The notes: a model not told the origin generated them from the sequence alone. A DNA stretch of 17,395 bases from Syntrophaceae bacterium UBA1411 (GCA_002304995.1 DBPV01000101.1:1-17395), one strand, 5' to 3'; shown: positions 8,524 through 15,987, counted from the stretch's first letter. Numbers and translations: made by a program.

Positions 8524-9611
8524 TCTTTCGTCCATGCCAGGCCTTTGTCCCGGGCGGCCTTGATGTAAGAGGCGAGGTTTCCGGCGCTGTCGATTTTTCC
8601 CGATTCGTAAAACATCCGATACCAGCCGGCCGTATTGCCGATCGCGTCTTGACCGCTCCAGGCCGGCGTCCACGGCAGCGTCAGCCTGGCTTTGGAACAG
8701 TCCAGCCGAAGCAGGCCCGCCTCATGCGGGGCAGCCGGGTCCTGCTGAATTTCATAGTCGATTTTCGGCCAGATCGTTTTGATTTTCCGGACCAGATCGC
8801 CGACGGACAGATGGCCCTCATCCGCCGGGCCGAAATTCCAGGCGTCGGCAAATTCCTTTTGGCCGTCGAGCAGTTTTTGCCCCAGAGCCAGGTATCCGGA
8901 AAGCGGTTCCAGAACATGCTGCCAGGGCCGGACGGCGCGGGGATTGCGGATGACGACTTTCCGCGACTGCGCGACGGCCCGCATGATGTCCGGAATCAGG
9001 CGGTCGGCTCCCCAGTCGCCGCCGCCGATGACGTTGCCCGCGCGGGCGCTGGCCACGAGAACGCCATGGGTCTTTCCGTAATCCCGGAGATTGAAGAAGG
9101 AATCGCGCCAGGAGCGCGTCAGAATTTCGGCGCAGGCTTTGGACGCGCTGTAGGGGTCGTATCCGCCCAGGCGGTCGATTTCGCGGTAGCCCCAGGGCCA
9201 TTCGCGGTTTTCGTAGCACTTGTCGCTCGTGACGATGACGATCGCCCGGACCGAGGGGCAGGCTCTGGCCGCCTCCAGAAGATTGGCCGTTCCGAGAATG
9301 TTGCTGGCGACGGTTTCCAGGGGCTCCCGGTAGGACCGGCGGACAATCGCCTGCGCGGCAAGATGGAAAATGATGTCGGGCTTCTGTTTGTTTAGAGCGA
9401 GGGCCAGGGTCTCTCCATCGCGGACGTCTCCGGTGACGGAGGGCATGTCGAGGCCGATAAGCGCAAAATGGCTGGGCTCGGTCGGCGGCGCCAGCGCATA
9501 GCCGGAAACGTTGGCGCCCAGGTGCGAAAGCCACAGGGCCAGCCAGGATCCCTTGAAGCCCGTGTGTCCCGTAAGAAAAACGTTCTTATGCCGGTAGATA
9601 TCGCCGAACAT
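8520..9611 (-). CDS. rfbG: CDP-glucose 4,6-dehydratase
   Basis: The 363-residue protein is an extended short-chain dehydrogenase that turns CDP-glucose into CDP-4-keto-6-deoxy-D-glucose using a bound NAD. The dinucleotide motif GHTGFKGSW (15-23) is typical of RfbG; TSDK (128-131) and Tyr154/Lys158 in YSASK form the catalytic set. The CYENREWPWGYRE loop and RPWQHVLEPLSGYL are family signatures. Length agrees with the usual 355-365. The frame stays open to 10301, but that extension lies inside rfbF in another frame; the ATG at 9611 gives the standard MFGDIYRHKNVFLTGHTGFKG start and comes 11 nt after the rfbF stop. It supplies the 4-keto sugar used by the genes that follow. Confidence 0.96.
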   Translation of the reverse strand: MFGDIYRHKNVFLTGHTGFKGSWLALWLSHLGANVSGYALAPPTEPSHFALIGLDMPSVTGDVRDGETLALALNKQKPDIIFHLAAQAIVRRSYREPLETVASNILGTANLLEAARACPSVRAIVIVTSDKCYENREWPWGYREIDRLGGYDPYSASKACAEILTRSWRDSFFNLRDYGKTHGVLVASARAGNVIGGGDWGADRLIPDIMRAVAQSRKVVIRNPRAVRPWQHVLEPLSGYLALGQKLLDGQKEFADAWNFGPADEGHLSVGDLVRKIKTIWPKIDYEIQQDPAAPHEAGLLRLDCSKARLTLPWTPAWSGQDAIGNTAGWYRMFYESGKIDSAGNLASYIKAARDKGLAWTKE

Positions 9612-9622
9612 CGCCTGCGCCC

Positions 9623-10402
9623 TTATTGCCAGAGTTTCCACGGGGCCTCGCCTGACTTCCAGAGCCGCTCGAGGATTTCCTTGTCGCGCATGGCGTCCAT
9701 GCACTGCCAGAAGCCGGAGTGTTTGTAGGCGACAAGCTGGTTGTCCCGCGACAGGCTTTCGAGCGGGTCGTCCTCCCACATCAGCTGGTCTGCGTTCTCC
9801 GGCAGATAGTCGAAGACTTCCGGCTTGAGAACGAAGAAGCCGCCGTTGATCCAGCCGCCGTCGCCCAGCGTCTTTTCCTTGAAGCTGGAGACGCGCGCGT
9901 CGTCTTCGAGGCCCAAAAGGCCGAATCTTCCGGCCGGCTGAACGGCGGTGACGGTGGCGATTTTGCCGTGGCTGTGATGATAGTCGATCAATGCTCCGAG
10001 GTTGACGTCCGCCAGGCCGTCTCCGTAAGTGAGCAGAAATTCCTCGCTGCCGATGTGCGGCCGGGCGCGCTTGAGGCGGCCGGCCGTCCGGGTCTGCACG
10101 CCCGTGTCCACGAGCGTCACGCGGAATTTTTCCGTGTTGGACCGGTGGACCTCGAAACTGTTCGTGAGGAGGTTGACGGTGACGTCCGAGTTGTAAACGT
10201 AGTAGTTGAGAAAGTATTCCTTGATCAGATAGCTCTTGTAGCCGACGCAGATGACGAAGTCGCTGAACCCCTGGGCTTCGTAAATTTTCATCAGGTGCCA
10301 CAAAATGGGTTTTTCCCCGATTTCAATCATGGGTTTCGGCTTGAGATAGGACTCTTCCGAAATCCGCGTGCCGATGCCGCCGGCAAAGATGACGACTTTC
10401 AT
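9623..10402 (-). CDS. rfbF: Glucose-1-phosphate cytidylyltransferase
   Basis: The 259-residue nucleotidyltransferase joins CTP and glucose-1-phosphate to give CDP-glucose and pyrophosphate, the first step of CDP-deoxysugar synthesis. The AGGIGTR loop (8-14), KPKPMIEIG (21-29), the metal-binding YGDGLADV (126-133) and GGWINGGFFVLKPEV are characteristic, and family length is about 257. Three in-frame starts compete. MKVVIFAGG at 10402 is the canonical N-terminus. The ATG at 10411 lies only 3 nt after a perfect AGGAGG, and the one at 10474 adds an unconserved tail. It is the first gene of the minus-strand operon; upstream lie repeats and the S1 gene terminator, so transcription must start between 10403 and about 10680. 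Confidence 0.96.
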   Translation of the reverse strand: MKVVIFAGGIGTRISEESYLKPKPMIEIGEKPILWHLMKIYEAQGFSDFVICVGYKSYLIKEYFLNYYVYNSDVTVNLLTNSFEVHRSNTEKFRVTLVDTGVQTRTAGRLKRARPHIGSEEFLLTYGDGLADVNLGALIDYHHSHGKIATVTAVQPAGRFGLLGLEDDARVSSFKEKTLGDGGWINGGFFVLKPEVFDYLPENADQLMWEDDPLESLSRDNQLVAYKHSGFWQCMDAMRDKEILERLWKSGEAPWKLWQ

Positions 10403-10414
10403 GGGGGACATGGA

Positions 10415-10420
10415 CCTCCT
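10415..10420 (-). promoter_or_regulatory. Strong ribosome binding site of rfbF
   Basis: The minus strand reads AGGAGG here, a perfect anti-16S match. It lies 12 nt from the ATG at 10402 and 3 nt from the ATG at 10411. Neither spacing is ideal, so both starts may be used; the 10402 start fits the protein family. Confidence 0.7.
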
Positions 10421-10582
10421 TTCCTGCTTTCGGGCCGTTGCCGGCCGCAAGGAGTATCGCAACATCAATGCCAATCTGCCGCGCCCGGCGGTTGAAATCC
10501 GAACTATCCGTCATCTTTGGTTTATTGGCGCAAAGGATTTCTCCGGCGCGATGGGCGGCCGCGGAATGGGCCGGTCAATATC

Positions 10583-10632
10583 TTGACGAAATTGCCGGGA
10601 AGGGGGAGGGCAATCGTCAAATAACCGGCAAT
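10583..10632. repeat. Overlapping inverted repeats upstream of the sugar operon
   Basis: TTGACGAAATTGCC (10583-10596) pairs with GGCAATCGTCAA (10609-10620), 12 bp with a two-base bulge. The inner part ATTGCCGG (10591-10598) also pairs perfectly with CCGGCAAT (10625-10632). The two pairings exclude each other. The element lies about 180 nt before rfbF, in the 340-base gap between the S1 gene and rfbF, which otherwise holds only the S1 terminator and the rfbF ribosome site. No clear sigma-70 promoter was found for the operon. Confidence 0.5.
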
Positions 10633-10684
10633 TTTTTCCGGCCGCAGCCGCTGGCGAGGGGATTCCCGGATGATCGGGGATGGA

Positions 10685-10724
10685 TAAAAAAGAAGCAGGG
10701 CGCGACAGACGAGCTGCCGCGCCC
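10685..10724 (-). terminator. Intrinsic terminator of the S1-domain gene
   Basis: On the minus strand GGGCGCGGCAG and CTGTCGCGCCC form an 11-bp stem with one G-U pair around the loop CTCGT, followed by TGCTTCTTTTTTAT. It begins 18 nt after the S1 gene stop. This is a textbook rho-independent terminator, and it separates the S1 gene from the sugar operon. Confidence 0.9.
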
Positions 10725-10742
10725 AGTTGGCTTTCTTCGGGA

Positions 10743-11915
10743 TTATTTCTGCTTTTTGGCCTTGGAGAGGATATCGCCCAGTGTGCCCATGGTTTTGGGC
10801 GCCTTGGGCAGGTAGCTTTTGTAGTCGTCTCCTTCCTGCGTGACGCTTTTCTTCTCTTCGTCGGTTTCCGCCATCATCAGGGAAATTTTCTTGCTGTCGC
10901 GGTCGATTTTTTCAATCTTGACGTCGATTTCCCGGTCTTTGGACAGGACATCCTGGGCGTGCTTGATTTTTTTGCCCCTGCCGAGTTTGGAAATGTGCAA
11001 AAGGCCGTCCACGCCGGCCTCCAGCGTCACAAACGCGCCGAAATCCGTGAGTCTCGCGACCTTTCCCCGATGGATGCTGCCTTCCGGGTACTTGCGGACC
11101 GCTTCGTTCCAGGGATCGGGAAGCGTATCCTTGAAGGACAGCGTGATCCGGTCCTTGTCCCAATCCAGGGCGATGATGACGGCCTGGACCGCGTCGCCTG
11201 ATTTGTAAAGCGCCTTGGCGTCCTCCACCCGGCCCCAGGCCATTTCCGAAACGGGCAGGAGGGCCTGAATGCCGCCGATATCCACAAACGCGCCGAAATC
11301 GCGCACGGATGTCACCACGCCCTGCACCGTCATGCCTTTTTGCAGCGTTTCGCGGAGGGCGGCTTTCTTTTCCTGTTCGATTTTTTCCAGAATCGGCCGG
11401 CGCGAGAGAATGACCTTGCGGCCGTTTTCACCGTATTCGATGACGATAAAGTCGAATTTCTTGCCGACATAATCCGCGGCATTGTCGATCTTCCGGCGGT
11501 CCATCTGCGAAAAGGGGCAGAAACCGCTGGCGCTGGGGCTGATTTTTACGGAAAAACCGCCTTTGACTTCCTTTTCGACGGTGGCTTCCAGGGGAATGGC
11601 ATTTTTGTAAGCGTTGACCAGAAATTCGTCCACGCTTTTACGGGCCAGAAGTTTCGTGGTGAAAAGTTTCTCGCTGTGGCGCGAGGACAGAAAATAAGCG
11701 GTGACCGTGTCGCCTTCTTTGACGGTCAGTTCGCCCGCCTCGTCCAGGAATTCTTTCCTGTCGATGTAGCCTTCGCTTTTTGCGCCCAGGTCAACGAAAA
11801 CCCATTCGGGGGAGATTTTGACAATGGTTGCCTCCACCTTTTCTCCCACGGAGAAACGTTTGGGAGTCGCGTAGGATTCCTCAAACATTTCGGCAAAAGT
11901 TTTTGTGTCGTCCAT
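10743..11915 (-). CDS. RNA-binding protein with four S1 domains (short ribosomal S1-like)
   Basis: The 390-residue protein has four S1/OB-fold repeats at about 22-92, 105-173, 192-262 and 279-349. The third and fourth carry the best motifs (VTSVRDFGAFVDIGGIQALL and LTDFGAFVTLEAGVDGLL), followed by a Lys-rich tail. E. coli ribosomal S1 has six domains in 557 residues, so this is a shorter S1-like protein, whether the main S1 or a paralogue. It should bind single-stranded RNA in the cytoplasm, possibly at the ribosome. AAAGGA lies 10-11 nt before the ATG. It is transcribed alone, away from the aminotransferase, with a strong terminator downstream. The rpsA symbol is withheld because the domain count is unusual. 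Confidence 0.9.
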   Translation of the reverse strand: MDDTKTFAEMFEESYATPKRFSVGEKVEATIVKISPEWVFVDLGAKSEGYIDRKEFLDEAGELTVKEGDTVTAYFLSSRHSEKLFTTKLLARKSVDEFLVNAYKNAIPLEATVEKEVKGGFSVKISPSASGFCPFSQMDRRKIDNAADYVGKKFDFIVIEYGENGRKVILSRRPILEKIEQEKKAALRETLQKGMTVQGVVTSVRDFGAFVDIGGIQALLPVSEMAWGRVEDAKALYKSGDAVQAVIIALDWDKDRITLSFKDTLPDPWNEAVRKYPEGSIHRGKVARLTDFGAFVTLEAGVDGLLHISKLGRGKKIKHAQDVLSKDREIDVKIEKIDRDSKKISLMMAETDEEKKSVTQEGDDYKSYLPKAPKTMGTLGDILSKAKKQK

Positions 11916-12066
11916 AATGTAACGTCCTTTGAATGATAATCTCTAATACGATTAAGACTTTCCTGAGCCGCAAGAAATATAAAGGATTGGCTTTCCTGTC
12001 CGGGGGGCCTGCCTGAATTTCCGGGTATTGTCCAGTCTCGCCCGCCTCATTAGCACGAAAAGATGT

Positions 12067-12083
12067 TTTTGTCCTATACAAAA
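12067..12083. repeat. Short palindrome in the divergent promoter region
   Basis: TTTTGT and ACAAAA flank CCTAT, giving a perfect 6-bp inverted repeat. It lies in the 271-base gap between the divergent S1 gene and the aminotransferase and could be an operator; no regulator is known from the sequence. Confidence 0.3.
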
Positions 12084-12120
12084 TTTACCGGGCGCCGGAT
12101 TCCGGAGCTGTTTTAAAAAA

Positions 12121-12149
12121 TTCTGGATAAATTAAAAAATATGTATTAT
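12121..12149 (+). promoter_or_regulatory. Candidate sigma-70 promoter of the aminotransferase
   Basis: TTCTGG and TATTAT are separated by 17 bases in an A/T-rich stretch, about 38 nt before the ATG. The -10 is good; the -35 is weak. Confidence 0.35.
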
Positions 12150-12186
12150 GGACCCATCTATAAATATTCAAGGAGTTTGACAACTT

Positions 12187-13488
12187 ATGCGTTTTGAAAT
12201 ATCGCGCGGCGGCAGCGGTCTTACCTATGAAATCCGCAATATCGTGATGATTGCCAAGAAAATGCAGGAGCACGGATTGAAAATCATCTGGGAAAACATC
12301 GGCGATCCGGTGCAGAAGGGCGAAAAAATTCCCGACTGGATGAAGGAAGTGCTGATCGATATTCTCCGGGAAGATGCCTCCTATGCTTACTCTCCCACCA
12401 AGGGGATCGACGAAACCCGCCGGTTCATCGCCTTGCGCACCAACGCGCGCGGCAAGGCGCAGATTACGCCCGAGGATGTGATCTTTTTCAACGGACTGGG
12501 CGATGCCATTGCCCGCGCCTACAGCTCCATTCAGGTGGACGCCCGCATGATCATGCCGGAGCCGACCTATTCCACGCATCTGATGGCGGAAGTGCTGCAC
12601 GCGTCTTTTCCGCCCAACACATACCGGATGAATCCCTACAACAACTGGCATCCGGACCTGCGCGAGCTGGAGCAGAAGGTGCGCAGCCACCGGGCGATCG
12701 TCGGCATCCTGATCATCAATCCCGACAATCCGACCGGTTTTGTCTATCCCGTGGAAGCGCTGGAAAACGTCGTCCGGATCGCCCGGGAAAACGACCTGTT
12801 CGTGATTTCCGACGAAACCTACATCAACATCGTCTACAACGGCAAATCCACCGTGCCGATCAGCGACGTGATCGGCGACGTTCCCGGCATCGCCATGAAA
12901 GGGATATCGAAGGAGCTGCCCTGGCCCGGCGCCCGCTGCGGCTGGATGGAAGTGTACAACGCGGACAAGGACCCGATCTTCACGCGCTTCATCAACACCA
13001 TTCTGCATCAGAAGATGTCGGAAGTCTGTTCGACGACGCTGCCGCAGATGGCGATTCCCCGGATCATGGAGCATCCGGAGTATAAACATTATCTGCGCGA
13101 GCGCACGCAGCATTATGAAAAACTCTCCGCGATCGCCTACGGCGTTTTGAAGGATGTTCCCTTCGTCATCGCCAACAAAACCAACGGCGCTTTTTACATG
13201 ACGGTCCTTTTCAACGAATCGGTGCTCAATGAACGGCAGCACCTGCACATCGAGCACCCGGAGATTCGCAGCTACGTCCAGGGGCTCACCAGGGGGGTCG
13301 AATACGACAAGCAGTTTGTTTACTATCTGCTGGCCTCCACCGGCATCTGCGTCGTTCCGCTGACGTCTTTCTTCACGCCGCTTCTGGGTTTCCGGATGAC
13401 GCTTCTGGACAAGGATGTCGATGAGTTTGAATACGTGGTCAAGACGCTCGCCGCCAAAATTACCGAGTATATCCAGTCGAGCAAGTAA
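12187..13488 (+). CDS. Class I/II PLP-dependent aminotransferase
   Basis: The 433-residue fold-type I aminotransferase carries the full catalytic set. Asn181 is in INPDNPTG, Asp209 and Tyr212 in ISDETYI, Lys242 in GISKELPWPG is the Schiff-base residue, and Arg250 in GARCGW holds the phosphate or substrate. The N-terminus (FEISRGGSGLTYEIRNIV) and length are longer than typical AspC (about 400). The sequence resembles an uncharacterised bacterial group within the aspartate/alanine aminotransferase superfamily; amino-acid specificity cannot be read from it. AAGGAG lies about 11 nt before the ATG. It is divergent from the S1 gene and followed by a weak terminator, so it is probably transcribed alone. 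It is presumably a cytoplasmic enzyme of amino-acid metabolism. Confidence 0.92.
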   Translation: MRFEISRGGSGLTYEIRNIVMIAKKMQEHGLKIIWENIGDPVQKGEKIPDWMKEVLIDILREDASYAYSPTKGIDETRRFIALRTNARGKAQITPEDVIFFNGLGDAIARAYSSIQVDARMIMPEPTYSTHLMAEVLHASFPPNTYRMNPYNNWHPDLRELEQKVRSHRAIVGILIINPDNPTGFVYPVEALENVVRIARENDLFVISDETYINIVYNGKSTVPISDVIGDVPGIAMKGISKELPWPGARCGWMEVYNADKDPIFTRFINTILHQKMSEVCSTTLPQMAIPRIMEHPEYKHYLRERTQHYEKLSAIAYGVLKDVPFVIANKTNGAFYMTVLFNESVLNERQHLHIEHPEIRSYVQGLTRGVEYDKQFVYYLLASTGICVVPLTSFFTPLLGFRMTLLDKDVDEFEYVVKTLAAKITEYIQSSK

Positions 13489-13509
13489 AAAGGCCCAGAC
13501 GCTTTTTTT
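13487..13509 (+). terminator. Weak terminator-like hairpin after the aminotransferase
   Basis: AAAAAGGC and GCTTTTTT can pair around CCAGAC, with a run of seven T at the 3' side, beginning at the stop codon. The stem is A/T-rich, so termination is probably partial. Confidence 0.4.
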
Positions 13510-13532
13510 CGGTTCGGGCGAAACCCGTATCC

Positions 13533-13549
13533 GGATGGCTGCGCCATCC
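13533..13549. repeat. Perfect hairpin between aminotransferase and propeller gene
   Basis: GGATGGCTGCGCCATCC forms a 7-bp stem with a three-base loop. No T-run follows, so it is more likely an mRNA-end or leader structure than a terminator. It ends 24 nt before the ATG of the next gene. Confidence 0.5.
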
Positions 13550-13573
13550 CCTCAAGAAAAGAACGGAGAATTT

Positions 13574-15253
13574 ATGAAACGGATCTTCATTTATTTTGCT
13601 TTGGCTCTTTGCGCGGCGGTTTGCTCGTTTAACGCTTCCGCCGCTTCCCTTGCCTGGCATGCGGACCGTTTGATCGAAAGCCAGATCCTTGATGCGGCCG
13701 AGGTTCAGGTGGCCGTCTCCGGGGATCGCTCTGTTGCCGTCTGGAGGCAGACCACGGCGGGCGGCCAGCGCATTTTTGCCGCCTATTCGACCGACCGGGG
13801 AGTCAGCTGGCAGATGACGGCCGAACCCGTCGACTACAACATATTCGATGCGGCCGAACCGAAAATGGCCATGTCGGGAGAAAAGGTGGTGGTCGTTTTC
13901 AGGCAGCTCCTTCTGGGAACATGGCGGATTTTCGCGAACTGCTCCCCCGACGGGGGCGCCACCTGGCAAGGCGCCACGCTCATTGAGAACAACGTCGGCT
14001 TTGACGGATACGAGCCGCAGGTCGCCATGTCCGGCGACACGGTCGTCGCCGTCTGGCGGCAGTGGGACGGCTTCCATGACCGTATTTATGCCAACCGGTC
14101 CGCCGACGGCGGAGCAAACTGGGGAGTGCGAGTCCTGCTCGACAACCGCAACGACGACGTCGCGACGCCGCAGCTGGCCATGTCCGGCGGCAATGTCGTC
14201 GCCGTCTGGCGCCAGCACAACGGCGTCGGCCTGCGCATCTGGGCCAACTATTCCACCAACGGCGGCGCCGCCTGGGTGGCGCCGGCGATCGTTGAGGATG
14301 AAGGAGTCTTCATCGGACACGATCCCCGCGTGGCCGTTTCCGGCAATCGGGTGATCGTGGCGTGGCTCGCGCGAAACGATCTTGCGGGGGTTTCCCACGT
14401 CTTTGCCAATTATGCGGCCGTGAACGCGGGAGTGCTGGCCTGGACGCCCGCTCTGGCGGCCCGCATCGACGACAGAAATTACGACGCGGGCGCGCTCGAA
14501 ATCGCCATGTCCGGCGACAACGCCGTGGCGGTCTGGGAACATTTTGTGGCGCTGTCGGGCATCCGCCATCTTTACGTGGCGCGGACGACGAACGCGGGCG
14601 CCGGCTGGGAAGGAGACCAGCTGCTTGTTGCGAACGATACGATCAGCGGCAGCGGTCCCCAGGCGGCTTTTTCCGGGGAAAATGTCGTGGCAATCTGGTC
14701 TCAGAACGAAGGCGTGAACCGTCTTTACGCCCGGCATTCCTTTGACAGCGGCGAAACCTGGAGCGATCCCATCCGGATTGAAGATAATGCGGGGGCCCAC
14801 GGCCACGGCGGCCGGCTGGCTTTTTCCGGCAATAATGTCGTTGCCGTCTGGCTTCAGGCGGCGGGCGGCCACGACCATGTTCATGCCAACTTTGCGACCT
14901 ATTCGTCGGCAACCGACGTGGACGGCGGCGGAGGCAAAAGCTGCTTTATCGCCACAGCGGCTTTCGGTTCGCCGCTGGCCGGCGAAGTGAACCTGCTGCG
15001 GCAGTTCCGCGACCGGTTCCTGCTCACCAGCGCCGCCGGCCGGACATTTGTCGCCTGGTACTACGCCAACGGCCCCGCCGCCGCAGATTTCATCCGGAAC
15101 AAACCGCTGGTCCGCGCGGCTGTTTGCGCGGCCCTGTATCCGCTCGTCGGTTTTTCCTTCGTGCTGGTCAACGGGTGGCTGCCGGCCGTGGCCGCGGCGT
15201 TTTTCCTGGCGGCCTTCCTCTTCTGCTGTCGACAACGGAAAAAGAGAGCCTGA
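13574..15253 (+). CDS. Secreted eight-repeat beta-propeller-like protein with CFI-box C-terminal domain
   Basis: The 559-residue protein begins with a signal peptide (MKRIFIYFALAL, cleavage probably after ASA near residue 23). Residues about 43-442 hold eight repeats of roughly 50 residues with the core MSGDxVVAVWRQ and RIxANYSxDGGATW, resembling BNR/Asp-box sialidase-type propeller blades. A Gly-rich linker (GGGGKS) leads to CFIATAAFGS (457-466), the mark of the CFI-box-CTERM domain. Hydrophobic segments follow at about 513-532 and 535-552, then the basic tail RQRKKRA. The frame is open from 13415, but GGAG 6 nt before 13574 and the signal peptide fix the start. It is probably exported and held in the membrane or processed by a sorting system. 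The ligand is unknown; catalytic sialidase residues are not evident. Confidence 0.9.
   Translation: MKRIFIYFALALCAAVCSFNASAASLAWHADRLIESQILDAAEVQVAVSGDRSVAVWRQTTAGGQRIFAAYSTDRGVSWQMTAEPVDYNIFDAAEPKMAMSGEKVVVVFRQLLLGTWRIFANCSPDGGATWQGATLIENNVGFDGYEPQVAMSGDTVVAVWRQWDGFHDRIYANRSADGGANWGVRVLLDNRNDDVATPQLAMSGGNVVAVWRQHNGVGLRIWANYSTNGGAAWVAPAIVEDEGVFIGHDPRVAVSGNRVIVAWLARNDLAGVSHVFANYAAVNAGVLAWTPALAARIDDRNYDAGALEIAMSGDNAVAVWEHFVALSGIRHLYVARTTNAGAGWEGDQLLVANDTISGSGPQAAFSGENVVAIWSQNEGVNRLYARHSFDSGETWSDPIRIEDNAGAHGHGGRLAFSGNNVVAVWLQAAGGHDHVHANFATYSSATDVDGGGGKSCFIATAAFGSPLAGEVNLLRQFRDRFLLTSAAGRTFVAWYYANGPAAADFIRNKPLVRAAVCAALYPLVGFSFVLVNGWLPAVAAAFFLAAFLFCCRQRKKRA
13700..14899 (+). repeat. Eight tandem coding repeats (propeller blades)
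   Basis: Repeat starts lie near residues 43, 95, 147, 199, 250, 307, 361 and 412 of the propeller protein. The period is mostly 51-54 residues, and DNA similarity is best around the MSGDxVVAVW core. Blades 5 and 6 are a little longer and more divergent. Confidence 0.8.
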
Positions 15254-15303
15254 AAAAAAAGGCTACAGTTTATTGCCCGGGAGAATATGCAGCCGGACAG
15301 TAT

Positions 15304-15342
15304 AAAAAAAAGGAACAGACAGCTGCGCCTGTCTGTTCCTTT
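15304..15342 (-). terminator. Intrinsic terminator of the RRM gene, possibly bidirectional
   Basis: GGAACAGACAG and CTGTCTGTTCC form a perfect 11-bp stem around a six-base loop, with a run of T on the minus strand side. Flanking A and T runs extend the stem. On the plus strand only TTTC follows, so termination of the propeller gene here would be weaker. Confidence 0.9.
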
Positions 15343-15367
15343 CGAACCGGTAAGGATTTTCCTGCGG

Positions 15368-15700
15368 CTAGTAGCGGCCGCGGTTGCCCGACCCGCCGCG
15401 ATTGTCGCGCCGGAATCCGCCGCCGCGGGACCCGCCGCCCTGGCCGAATTCCTTTTTCGGCCTGGCTTCATTGACGGTGATGGTTTTGCCGTCGAGGACG
15501 CCACCGTTGAATTTCTGGATGGCCTGGGTGGCGCCTTCTTCCGTTTTCATTTCCACGAAGCCGAATCCCTTGGATTGGCCGGTGAATTTGTCTTTGATGA
15601 TGGAGGCGGAGGCGACTTCTCCTGCTTCCGCGAAATTCGCTCTCAAGTCTTCATCCGTAATCTTGAACGACAGGTTGCCGACATATAAATTCTTGTTCAT
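15368..15700 (-). CDS. RRM RNA-binding protein with Gly/Arg-rich tail
   Basis: The 110-residue protein has a single RNA recognition motif (residues 3-80) with RNP2 LYVGNL (5-10) and RNP1 KGFGFVEM (44-51), followed by an RGG-type tail (GGGSRGGGFRR, RGGSGNRGRY). It matches the small bacterial Rbp family, known from cyanobacteria and proteobacteria, whose members bind RNA and are often cold-induced. The ATG at 15700 has GGGAG about 8-9 nt upstream. A hairpin lies 20 nt before the start and a strong terminator 26 nt after the stop, so the gene is monocistronic. The long hairpin-rich region upstream suggests control in the 5' leader, as in other cold-shock RNA-binding genes (inference). Confidence 0.95.
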   Translation of the reverse strand: MNKNLYVGNLSFKITDEDLRANFAEAGEVASASIIKDKFTGQSKGFGFVEMKTEEGATQAIQKFNGGVLDGKTITVNEARPKKEFGQGGGSRGGGFRRDNRGGSGNRGRY

Positions 15701-15720
15701 TTTATTTCTCCCTTTCTTTT

Positions 15721-15738
15721 GTGCCGGCTCGCCGGCAC
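15721..15738 (-). promoter_or_regulatory. Hairpin just upstream of the RRM gene ribosome site
   Basis: GTGCCGGC and GCCGGCAC form an 8-bp inverted repeat with a two-base centre (in practice 7 bp and a four-base loop). In the mRNA it ends a few bases before the AAAGGGAG ribosome site, so it could affect translation. Confidence 0.6.
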
Positions 15739-15915
15739 GTGGTAAACCTTCATTTCCCCGGAGGGATTAACGAAGCATCGTCATCATCCCCGCCTCGCTC
15801 CCGATTGAGAAGGAAGGTTGAAGGGAGGGCCTGCGTGCCTCACCTGGCCGGACCTGCCTGGTCCGACGGATCGTCTCCGCCCGCGGTTTGCAAAGATTTG
15901 TCCCGGCGGGCGGTT
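15739..15915 (-). promoter_or_regulatory. Hairpin-rich part of the probable RRM gene leader
   Basis: No credible gene is seen. CGGACC/GGTCCG (15849-15854 and 15860-15865) makes a 6-bp stem with a five-base loop, and CCGCCCG/CGGGCGG (15877-15883 and 15907-15913) a 7-bp stem with a 23-base loop. Both would be in the RRM transcript if it starts near 15980. Confidence 0.45.
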
Positions 15916-15953
15916 AAACAAAAACCACCCAAACAAACAGCGTTGCAGGTGGT
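15916..15953 (-). terminator. Attenuator-like hairpin in the RRM gene leader
   Basis: On the minus strand ACCACC and GGTGGT pair across an 18-base loop and are followed by TTTTTGTTT. The stem is only 6 bp, so it could act as a leaky leader terminator upstream of the RRM gene. Confidence 0.4.
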
Positions 15954-15987
15954 TGCGTCTCATCGTTTAAAAACAACAAAAATCGGT

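Noticed and set aside
9612..10301. N-terminal extension of rfbG to an upstream ATG
   Set aside because: The added 230 residues are the other frame of rfbF; the 9611 start gives the normal family length.
10323..10514. Small 63-codon minus-strand frame at the start of rfbF
   Set aside because: It largely overlaps rfbF in another frame, has no ribosome site, and its later residues are low-quality His/Arg sequence.
12085..13257. A 390-codon minus-strand frame opposite the aminotransferase
   Set aside because: The plus frame has all PLP catalytic residues; the minus frame is His/Arg/Gly-rich with no recognisable fold.
13460..15235. A 591-codon minus-strand frame opposite the propeller gene
   Set aside because: It is a shadow of a GC-rich gene: it mirrors the repeats, has no domain, and the plus frame has a signal peptide, ribosome site and CFI-box.
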